NCBI RefSeq assembly: GCF_021390675.1
Contig: NZ_JAJEJV010000004.1
Coordinates: 558,001-622,000 of the forward strand
Source of the DNA: Dyella sp. 2HG41-7
GTDB taxonomy: Bacteria > Pseudomonadota > Gammaproteobacteria > Xanthomonadales > Rhodanobacteraceae
Length of the DNA stretch: 64,000 bases
Reading direction: 5' to 3'
Of this stretch, positions 57,224 to 64,000 are shown piece after piece. Made by a program: the position numbers and the translations under genes. The stretch's first letter is position 1; each line of letters opens with the position of its first letter. Below the pieces are notes generated by a model. That model was not told where the DNA came from and made no database searches. It worked only from the letters and a program-made list of their open reading frames with translations.

Positions 57224-60004
57224 ATGTCACATCGTAAGACTCTACTAGCCGCGAGCATCATCACTGGGCTTTGTTTGTCCGGCGCTCTGTACGCGCAGGA
57301 CAACACGCAGGCGCAACCCGCCACCAGCGCAAACCAAACCGAGCAACAGGCCGAGAAAGCCAATGCGAAACAGCTGGCGACGGTGACGGTCACCGGCATT
57401 CGCGCCAGCTTGCAGGCGTCGATGGATACCAAGCGCAACGCCGACGCCATCGTCGACGCCATCACCGCTACCGACATCGGTAAATTCCCTGCCACCAACG
57501 TTGCCGAAGCGTTGGCGCAGGTTCCCGGCGTCACGCTAGACCGCAGCATTCCCGGTACCCAGCGCGTCAGCATCGACGGCATGGACCCCAGCCTCAACGT
57601 GAGCTTGTTGGACGGCCATCCGGTCGCGCAGGCGATTTGGTTGTTCGGCGACAACCCGAACCGCGGCTTCAACTACTCGTTGCTGCCGGCGGAATTCCTC
57701 GGCCAGTTGGAAATTCTCAAGAGCCCGGAAGCGCGCGTGGTCGAGGGCAGCCTCGGCGGTACCGTGCTGATGCACACCGTGCAACCGCTCGATGTCGCTT
57801 CGGGCACGCTTAGCGGCTCGTTCGGCGTCAACTACAACGACATGGTCGGCAACCAGCGCCCGAATGGTTCGGTGTTCTATTCGTGGCACAACAGCGACAA
57901 GACCTTCGGCGTCGACGTCGCCGCGCAGCACTACGAGCTCTACACCTCGCGCGAAGGCATGGAAAACTACGGCTATAGCAGCGTGGCTTCCGTGAACACC
58001 GCTGCGTTGGCGGCTGGCAACACAGCCATCCAGAACGAAATCAATTCTGGCGCCATCAAGCCGACGGATCAGATCCCGAACCAGCTCAGTGCTGCGAACT
58101 TCCAGCAGACCGAAAAGCGCAACAGCGTGCTGGTGAATCTGCAGTATCGACCGAACCAGAATTTCGAGTCCTCGCTCAGCTTGCTGTACATGAAGGACGG
58201 TCTGGATAACACCAACCAATCGATGTACCCCTGGGCGACGCACGCGCCGGGCGGCATCACCTCGCTCGTCGAAGGTCCGAACGGCATCATCGTAGGCGGT
58301 ACGCAAGCGGGCGCCGCCTGCTTCAACAACCTTGCTTGCGCCAGTACCGCGCACACCTTCACCGACAACTATGCGCGTCAATCGATGGTCAGCACCAAGG
58401 GCATCGACTGGAAGGCGCGTTACAACGGTGACGGCTGGTCGTTGGCCGGCAATGCCGGTATCAGCACCTCCAAGAACCCGATGACGTCGTTCATCAAGGA
58501 AATCTTCTACGGCGGTCCGTTCACCTGGAACATCAATCAGGGCGTGCAGTTTACGGATCCGAGCACCGCCAACAATCCGAACTATTGGGCGGACAATGGT
58601 TGGGGCGGTAACGAAGAGACCATTCTCTACAAGGCGAAAGACACCTACGGCCAGGTCGATTTCACCAAGGACTTCGACGGATTCTTCAATGAATTGCTGG
58701 TCGGCGTGCGTTACGCAAGTCACTGGGAAAGCCAGGTCGAGCAGGCTTACACCGGTCCGCAGCAGCTGACGTTGAACGAGATCGGCTACGGTGGTCTGAC
58801 CAATCTTTCCGGCGCGAGCGATCTTGGCCTTTCCAACAGCTTCGTGCAGCACGTTCAGACGGCCGGACTCAACGCCATCAAGAACGCCGTGCTCAGCACG
58901 CCGGGCTTCGGTGCGAACAAAGACGCCAACGTCTACTACGACAACACATGGGGCGTGCAGCAGGAAAACACCGCCGCCTACGCGCAGGGCAACTTCGGTA
59001 ACGACGTCGTGCACGGCAACTTCGGCGTGCGTTTCGTGCATACCCAGTTCACCTCGTCCGGCTACAACGTCCCGGGTTACTGCGCGGCCGCCGATACGTT
59101 CAATTGCGCCTTCCCGCCCGGCTTTGGCTACATCACGCAGAAAACCACGTTCACTAACGTACTCCCGGCCGTCAACGTGGCCTGGAACATCACGCCGGAC
59201 TTCATCCTGCGCGGTGCGGCGTCGGAAACGGTGGCTTATGCGCCGTATAACCAGATGGCTCCGTACTTCGAAGCCAACGACACGGTGCTGACGGCAACGG
59301 CCGGTAATCCCAACCTCAAGCCGTATCGTTCGGCGAACTTCGATGCGTCGGCGGAGTGGTACTTCAACAACCAGTCGGTCGTTGCGGCGTCGGTGTTCTA
59401 CAAGGACGTGCTGAACTACATCGTCAACTCGGCGACGACGCAGTCCCGCATCAATGGTTCGTGGACGACTCCTGGCTTCGCACAGAGTGCGGCCGCACTG
59501 GTTGCGACCGGTCAATGTACGGCGGGAGGCGTTTGTAACTATGACGTCACCGCGCCGGTCAACGGTGGTCGCGCCAAGGTCAAGGGCGGCACGCTGAGCT
59601 ATCAGCAAGCGTTCGGCGACACGGGCTTCGGTCTGCGTGCGAACTACACCTACTCGGACGGCACCACGCGTTCGGGCGGTCTGCTGCCTTACAACTCGAA
59701 GAACGCGTACAACATCGCGCCGTACTTCGAACAAGGTCCGTACAGCGCGAGCATTTCGTACAACTATCGCAGCAGCTACCTCGCCGGTGGCTATGTGGCG
59801 GGTGCGCCGGCTACCTACGTCGACGGCTTCAAGGAACTCGACGGTTCGGTCGCTTACCAGTTCAACAAGAACTTCTCGGTCACGCTCGATATGTTGAACC
59901 TGCTCAACTACAAGTACTACGCCTACCTGGGCAGCAAGACGCAGCTGTCCGAAGAGTATGTAACCGGTCGTCAGTTCATGCTCGAAGCGCACTTCAAGTT
60001 CTGA
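57224..60004 (+). CDS. TonB-dependent receptor of the nag/chitin locus
   Basis: Outer-membrane receptor of 926 residues, xanthomonad/caulobacter sugar-receptor type. Signal peptide ends ALYAQ; a TonB-box-like TVTVTGIRASLQASMDTKRNADAIVDAI follows, then the plug (ATNVAEALAQVPGVTLDRSIPGTQRVSIDGMDPSLN) and a barrel ending FMLEAHFKF. The neighbours (GlcNAc kinase before, GH9 and GH20 after) point to chito-oligosaccharide or N-acetylglucosaminide uptake. GGGGAGGAAG precedes the ATG. Confidence 0.9.
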   Translation: MSHRKTLLAASIITGLCLSGALYAQDNTQAQPATSANQTEQQAEKANAKQLATVTVTGIRASLQASMDTKRNADAIVDAITATDIGKFPATNVAEALAQVPGVTLDRSIPGTQRVSIDGMDPSLNVSLLDGHPVAQAIWLFGDNPNRGFNYSLLPAEFLGQLEILKSPEARVVEGSLGGTVLMHTVQPLDVASGTLSGSFGVNYNDMVGNQRPNGSVFYSWHNSDKTFGVDVAAQHYELYTSREGMENYGYSSVASVNTAALAAGNTAIQNEINSGAIKPTDQIPNQLSAANFQQTEKRNSVLVNLQYRPNQNFESSLSLLYMKDGLDNTNQSMYPWATHAPGGITSLVEGPNGIIVGGTQAGAACFNNLACASTAHTFTDNYARQSMVSTKGIDWKARYNGDGWSLAGNAGISTSKNPMTSFIKEIFYGGPFTWNINQGVQFTDPSTANNPNYWADNGWGGNEETILYKAKDTYGQVDFTKDFDGFFNELLVGVRYASHWESQVEQAYTGPQQLTLNEIGYGGLTNLSGASDLGLSNSFVQHVQTAGLNAIKNAVLSTPGFGANKDANVYYDNTWGVQQENTAAYAQGNFGNDVVHGNFGVRFVHTQFTSSGYNVPGYCAAADTFNCAFPPGFGYITQKTTFTNVLPAVNVAWNITPDFILRGAASETVAYAPYNQMAPYFEANDTVLTATAGNPNLKPYRSANFDASAEWYFNNQSVVAASVFYKDVLNYIVNSATTQSRINGSWTTPGFAQSAAALVATGQCTAGGVCNYDVTAPVNGGRAKVKGGTLSYQQAFGDTGFGLRANYTYSDGTTRSGGLLPYNSKNAYNIAPYFEQGPYSASISYNYRSSYLAGGYVAGAPATYVDGFKELDGSVAYQFNKNFSVTLDMLNLLNYKYYAYLGSKTQLSEEYVTGRQFMLEAHFKF

Positions 60005-60036
60005 TGTAAAGCACCGCCTTTCTTCTTCCCCGCCAA

Positions 60037-60070
60037 GGACCTGGCGATTTTTGCCAGGTCCGTTTTTTTT
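60037..60070 (+). terminator. rho-independent terminator after the nag TonB receptor
   Basis: A 9-base perfect stem GGACCTGGC / GCCAGGTCC with a 7-base loop, followed by G and eight Ts. Textbook form. It may set a lower transcription level for the GH9/GH20 genes or mean that they have their own promoter. Confidence 0.93.
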
Positions 60071-60142
60071 CTAGGGGAAGTCGATTGCAATAAAACCAGC
60101 AGCGTCGATTCGGCGTTGCTGGCGCCTTGCAGGAGCTACCGA

Positions 60143-61978
60143 ATGAAGTCTGCTGTGCGATGGATGGTGGCCTGCCTCGGTGTGTACGCGTTGCAGGCGT
60201 GGGCTACGGAGCCGACGATTCTGGTCGATCAAGTCGGCTACGAGCGACAGGCATCCAAACAAGCGATCGTGTCCGCCGAACCGGATCGATCACTGCAGGC
60301 ATTTCAGGTCATCGACACGCTTACCGGAAAGCCGGTCTACACAGGCACGTTGCAAGACACCGGCCCGGTGGGTAAATGGGGTAAACAGCATTATTGGCGC
60401 GCCGATTTCTCCTCGATGAAATCGCCGGGACGCTATTACCTGGCGCTACAGGAAAAAGGTGCGTGCATACGTTCCGACGAATTCCTCGTGCAGGACGATG
60501 TGCTCGAGCGCAACACCCTTTCCAATGTCATCTATTACTTCAAAGGTCAGCGCGCCAGTGGCTTGATGGATAAAGCGGATCGCCGCTTGCCGCGACCCGG
60601 TGGCGAGTCAGGCACGCTGGATATCCATGGCGGCTGGTACGACGCTACCGGCGATTACGGCATCCATCTGTCGCATCAGAATCTGACCTCGTATTTCAAT
60701 ACGCAGCAACTACCGCTCGTCGTATGGAGTTTGCTGCGCAGTTACCAGCAACTGGATGCGCGGCGCGATCCGAATTTCCAGCAGTATCTGCGTCGCCTTT
60801 TGGATGAAGGTTTGTTCGGTGCGGATTTTCTGGTGCGCGACAAGCGGCCGGATGGATCGTTCTATGAATCGATCGACGCGCCTGGCAAAGACAAGTTGCC
60901 GCAGGATCGTGTGATTGGCGATCCCAATTGGCGCACGCAGATCAAACGCAGCGCCAACGATACGACACAGCGTGTCGAGCAACCCGCGCGCGGACCGCAC
61001 GCTTACGAGTCGAGCTTTCGCGCCGGCGGCGGCATGGCGATCGCCGCGTTGGCGCTCGCCAGCACCATGGATGCCGATGGCGATTTCACCCGACAGGATT
61101 ATCTGCGCACGGCGGAAGACGCCTATCGTTTTCTGGATACGCACAATAAAGCGCTGACCAACGATGGCGTCGAAAATATCGTCGACGATTACTGCGCGCT
61201 GCTCGCCGCGACGGAGCTCTATCGCGCGACGCACGATGAAACCTGGCGCGACGCTGCGGATCGCCGCGCGCAAAGCCTTATGGCGCGCCTGACCACGCAT
61301 GGCGGCCAAAAGGACTATTGGCGCGCCGACGCAGAGACGCGTCCGTTCTTTCATCCTACCGACGCCGGCTTGCCGGTAATCGCGTTGCTGGAATACGACC
61401 TCATCGCATCGCCGACGCAGCGAAGCACCGTTCGCGACGCGGTGGGCCGGTCGTTGCGTTATGAGCTGAGCGTTACCAGTGAAACGAACAATCCGTTCGG
61501 TTATGCGCGGCAACTGATACGCATGGGCAACGGCACGGTGCGCACCGCGTACTTCTTCCCGCACGATTCGGAGGCGGCGCCTTGGTGGCAGGGCGAGAAC
61601 GCGCGACTTGCTTCACTCGCGGCGGCCGCGCGCATGGCCGAACCGCTGTTTGCCGACGACGCCCATTTCCAAATGCAATTGGAAGCTTACGCTTGGAACC
61701 AGCTGCACTGGATTCTCGGCCGCAATCCTTACAACACCAGCATGCTGATGGGCAGCGGCCAGCGCAACGCGCCATACATGTTCTTCCGTTCTTACGAATA
61801 TACCAGTGCGCCTGGCGCCATCATCAATGGAATCACCGCAGGACTGGACGACGAGGATGGTATCGCTTTCAATCTGGGCTATGCGCAAACCGGTCGCGAC
61901 GACGACTGGCGCTGGACCGAACAGTGGTTGCCCCACGATGCATGGTATTTGTATGCGGTGAGTCTGCCGCACGACTGA
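60143..61978 (+). CDS. GH9-family exported glycosidase (possible glucosaminidase)
   Basis: A 611-residue protein from ATG 60143 (AGGAG upstream) with signal peptide MVACLGVYALQAWAT. An N-terminal Ig-like domain (ILVDQVGYERQASKQAIV to about residue 105) precedes a GH9 (alpha/alpha)6 barrel: HGGWYDATGDYG is the catalytic-aspartate region, with one more residue between the two Asp than the cellulase DAGD; WILGRNPYNTSMLMGSG and PGAIINGITAG are later conserved blocks. GH9 includes endoglucanases and chitin-pathway glucosaminidases; the GH20/nag setting favours the latter, by inference. Confidence 0.8.
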   Translation: MKSAVRWMVACLGVYALQAWATEPTILVDQVGYERQASKQAIVSAEPDRSLQAFQVIDTLTGKPVYTGTLQDTGPVGKWGKQHYWRADFSSMKSPGRYYLALQEKGACIRSDEFLVQDDVLERNTLSNVIYYFKGQRASGLMDKADRRLPRPGGESGTLDIHGGWYDATGDYGIHLSHQNLTSYFNTQQLPLVVWSLLRSYQQLDARRDPNFQQYLRRLLDEGLFGADFLVRDKRPDGSFYESIDAPGKDKLPQDRVIGDPNWRTQIKRSANDTTQRVEQPARGPHAYESSFRAGGGMAIAALALASTMDADGDFTRQDYLRTAEDAYRFLDTHNKALTNDGVENIVDDYCALLAATELYRATHDETWRDAADRRAQSLMARLTTHGGQKDYWRADAETRPFFHPTDAGLPVIALLEYDLIASPTQRSTVRDAVGRSLRYELSVTSETNNPFGYARQLIRMGNGTVRTAYFFPHDSEAAPWWQGENARLASLAAAARMAEPLFADDAHFQMQLEAYAWNQLHWILGRNPYNTSMLMGSGQRNAPYMFFRSYEYTSAPGAIINGITAGLDDEDGIAFNLGYAQTGRDDDWRWTEQWLPHDAWYLYAVSLPHD

Positions 61979-62050
61979 GTCACACGTGCGAACGAGGTCG
62001 CCGCTTCGGAGACAAGGCGACCGCGTGTACAACGATAACGGGATGATTTC

Positions 62051-64000
62051 ATGAAGTTAGCCGGTTTTTTTCTTTGCGCAGCCCTATGCGGCGCCGCACA
62101 GGCTTCCAGTCTGCCGCTCATTCCGTTTCCGGTGCAGATAACGACGGCCGATGGCGCGTTCCAAGTCCAAGATAAAACGGTCATCGTCGTACCGCCTCAC
62201 GACAAGGCCGCGCGCGACACTGCGCAGTACCTAGCGGATCTGCTCGCGCGCACGCGCGGACTGCATCTGACGGTGAAAGAAGGCTCGGCCGCAAACGGCG
62301 CCATCGTCTTCCAGCACGATCCGAAAGCGGCTGTCGCGCATGCCGAGGGCTACACCCTCGACGTGACGTCGCAAGGCATTCGTATCCAGGCGCGCGATGA
62401 TGCGGGTCTTTTTTACGGCGCAGTGACGCTGTGGCAACTGCTGACGCCTAACGTAGAGCAAGGTGCGGTGCAGGTATCCGCGGTACATATCGCCGACTGG
62501 CCGCGATTCGCGTGGCGTGGCGTGATGCTCGATTCCGCGCGTCATTTCCAAAGCGTCGACGACGTCAAGCAATTGCTCGATCAAATGGCCCAGCACAAAA
62601 TGAACGTGCTGCACTGGCATCTTACGGACGATCAAGGCTGGCGCATCGAAATCAAACGCTATCCGGACTTGACGCGCATCGGTGCATGGCGCACGCCGCC
62701 CGATGCAGGTCACGATGGCGAGCCGCAACGCTACGGCGGCTTTTACACGCAAAATCAGATTCGCGATGTGGTCGCTTATGCCGCCGCGCGCCATATCACC
62801 ATCGTTCCCGAAATCGATATGCCAGGTCACGCGCAGGCTGCGGTGGCGGCGTATCCCAATGTGGGCGTGACGGGTAAGCGTCCGCCGGTATCCGTCGATT
62901 GGGGCGTGAACCCCTATCTCTACAATGTCGACGACGCGACGTTCGAATTTATCGACAACGTGCTCGATGAAGTGATGGCGTTGTTCCCGTCGCACTACAT
63001 CCACGTCGGTGGCGACGAGGCGATCAAGGATCAATGGAAAGCATCCCCGGCCGTGCAAGCGAAAATGCACGCCTTGCATCTGAAAGACGAAGATGCACTG
63101 CAAGGTTGGTTTATCGGCCGCGTGGGCAGCTACCTCACTGCGCATGGACGCCGGCTGATCGGCTGGGACGAAATTCTCGATGGCGGCGTGCCGGCCGACG
63201 CCACGGTGATGTCGTGGCGCGGTACGGATGGCGCGATCAAGGCCGCCAAGCTCGGTCACGATGTGGTGATGTCGCCGGCGCCGGATCTGTATCTGGACAG
63301 CGCGCAAAGCGATCTGCCGGATGAGGCGGCTGGACGCATTCCCGTACGCGATCTGGAAACCGTGTATCGCTTCAATCCTGTTCCGTCGGTGCTCAGTGCA
63401 GCGCAAGCCGAACACGTCATGGGCGTGCAAGTGAATGCGTGGACCGAGCATATGCCCAGCATGCAGCACGTGGATCATGCTGTGTTCCCACGGTTGGATG
63501 CGTTGAGTGAAGTCACCTGGTCGTCGGCGAAGCAGCGCGATTGGAAAGATTTCCTCGCGCGGCTATCCGTGCAGTTCGAGCGGTACGCCGATCAAAATAT
63601 CCCTCACGCCGATAGCGCGTTCGCTCCCAACATTCAGGCCGACGCCAACGCAGCGCTTAAGAGCGGAAAAGCGAACGTCAAGATCTCCGATCAAGCCGGT
63701 TACGGTGCGATTCGCTACACCACCGACGGCAGCGCTCCCGATTCGCGTGCGACGCTTTACAGCAAGCCATTCGACGTCAAATGGCCCGCAACGATCAAAG
63801 CCGCCACGTTCGCGAACGACGGCAGCGAACTCGCCGCCGTGCGTACGCGCGTGCTGGACGAACAAACGTTGTTGAGTCGCCTTGGCGTGGACATGCCCAA
63901 TTGCCCAGGGAGCGATTTTCGTCTGCGCCTGCAACCCATGCCTGATGCGACGAGCATGACACCGGTGTACGCGATCAATGTGTTCGACACGTGTCAGCAA
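62051..64000 (+). CDS. GH20 beta-N-acetylhexosaminidase (truncated by window end)
   Basis: The frame from ATG 62051 stays open through the last base: 650 codons with no stop. Signal peptide MKLAGFFLCAALCGAAQA. An N-terminal GH20b-type domain is followed by the catalytic barrel: GVMLDSARHF, MNVLHWHLTDDQGWRIEIK, IVPEIDMPGHAQAA and HVGGDE with the catalytic Asp322-Glu323 pair. A C-terminal chitobiase-like region begins near residue 545 (GYGAIRYTTDGSAPDS). It frees GlcNAc from chito-oligosaccharides or glycans for the NagP-kinase-NagA-NagB-II route. Confidence 0.92.
   Translation, partial: MKLAGFFLCAALCGAAQASSLPLIPFPVQITTADGAFQVQDKTVIVVPPHDKAARDTAQYLADLLARTRGLHLTVKEGSAANGAIVFQHDPKAAVAHAEGYTLDVTSQGIRIQARDDAGLFYGAVTLWQLLTPNVEQGAVQVSAVHIADWPRFAWRGVMLDSARHFQSVDDVKQLLDQMAQHKMNVLHWHLTDDQGWRIEIKRYPDLTRIGAWRTPPDAGHDGEPQRYGGFYTQNQIRDVVAYAAARHITIVPEIDMPGHAQAAVAAYPNVGVTGKRPPVSVDWGVNPYLYNVDDATFEFIDNVLDEVMALFPSHYIHVGGDEAIKDQWKASPAVQAKMHALHLKDEDALQGWFIGRVGSYLTAHGRRLIGWDEILDGGVPADATVMSWRGTDGAIKAAKLGHDVVMSPAPDLYLDSAQSDLPDEAAGRIPVRDLETVYRFNPVPSVLSAAQAEHVMGVQVNAWTEHMPSMQHVDHAVFPRLDALSEVTWSSAKQRDWKDFLARLSVQFERYADQNIPHADSAFAPNIQADANAALKSGKANVKISDQAGYGAIRYTTDGSAPDSRATLYSKPFDVKWPATIKAATFANDGSELAAVRTRVLDEQTLLSRLGVDMPNCPGSDFRLRLQPMPDATSMTPVYAINVFDTCQQ

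Noticed and set aside
57536-59992. 818-codon open frame on the minus strand
   Set aside because: Antisense shadow of the TonB-dependent receptor gene, rich in Arg/Val/His, no recognisable protein features.

Overview
The window reads as chromosomal DNA of a GC-rich gammaproteobacterium of the order Xanthomonadales, most likely Rhodanobacteraceae (Dyella, Luteibacter, Rhodanobacter and relatives). The signs are a XanB2-type chorismatase beside aryl-polyene/xanthomonadin-like fatty-acid genes, several sugar loci each built round a TonB-dependent receptor (TBDR), a SIS-type NagB-II, and separate ubiJ, ubiK and ubiB genes. The genus is inference; no rRNA or tRNA was seen. Coding density is high, and no phage, insertion sequence or CRISPR array was found.

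Layout. 1-5.8 kb: the atp operon (atpF-H-A-G-D-C; the 5' end lies outside), with inverted repeats in the gaps after atpA, atpG, atpD and atpC, then glmU. 7.3-13.2 kb: a compact aryl-polyene-like cluster (xanB2, ACP, two hot-dog dehydratases, acyltransferase, GT2 glycosyltransferase, a truncated ketosynthase-like protein and a full ketosynthase). 13.3-18.8 kb: hemF, an exported VNG-repeat protein, gpmA, a membrane protein, glnB, ubiK, comM/yifB. 18.9-23 kb: the glyoxylate bypass (aceB-aceA) diverging from a LysR gene. 23-29 kb: a leftward run trmL-ubiJ-ubiB-truC-arfB-acyltransferase-lysE, headed by two tandem paralogous small membrane-peptide genes. Upstream of that pair lie an exact sigma-54 promoter and a palindrome array placed like an enhancer. 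29.5-31.2 kb: a lipoprotein, then a TetR gene diverging from an isochorismatase-fold hydrolase across matching palindromes.

31.6-42.9 kb: a glycan locus with LacI regulator, TBDR, GH144-like glucanase, ABC importer (binding protein, two permeases, an ATPase gene of opposite orientation) and GH1 beta-glucosidase. Oligosaccharide would cross the outer membrane by the TBDR, be cut in the periplasm, enter by the ABC importer and be hydrolysed to glucose; beta-1,2-glucan is the best guess at substrate. 43-46.8 kb: the threonine operon (homoserine dehydrogenase, thrB, thrC) behind a Thr/Ile-rich leader peptide. 46.9-50.8 kb: a CpdB-type nucleotidase lipoprotein and an LtaS/OpgB-type phosphoglycerol transferase. 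50.8-64 kb: GlcNAc/chito-oligosaccharide use, with nagA, nagB-II, LacI regulator and permease on the minus strand and a sugar kinase, TBDR, GH9 and GH20 enzymes on the plus strand; GH20 runs off the window end.

Most interesting: the sigma-54-controlled tandem small-peptide genes (28.86-29.45 kb). Next are the minimal aryl-polyene cluster, the TBDR-GH144-ABC-GH1 locus, the possibly leaderless thr leader, and the covarying double-hairpin repeat found twice in the atp operon.
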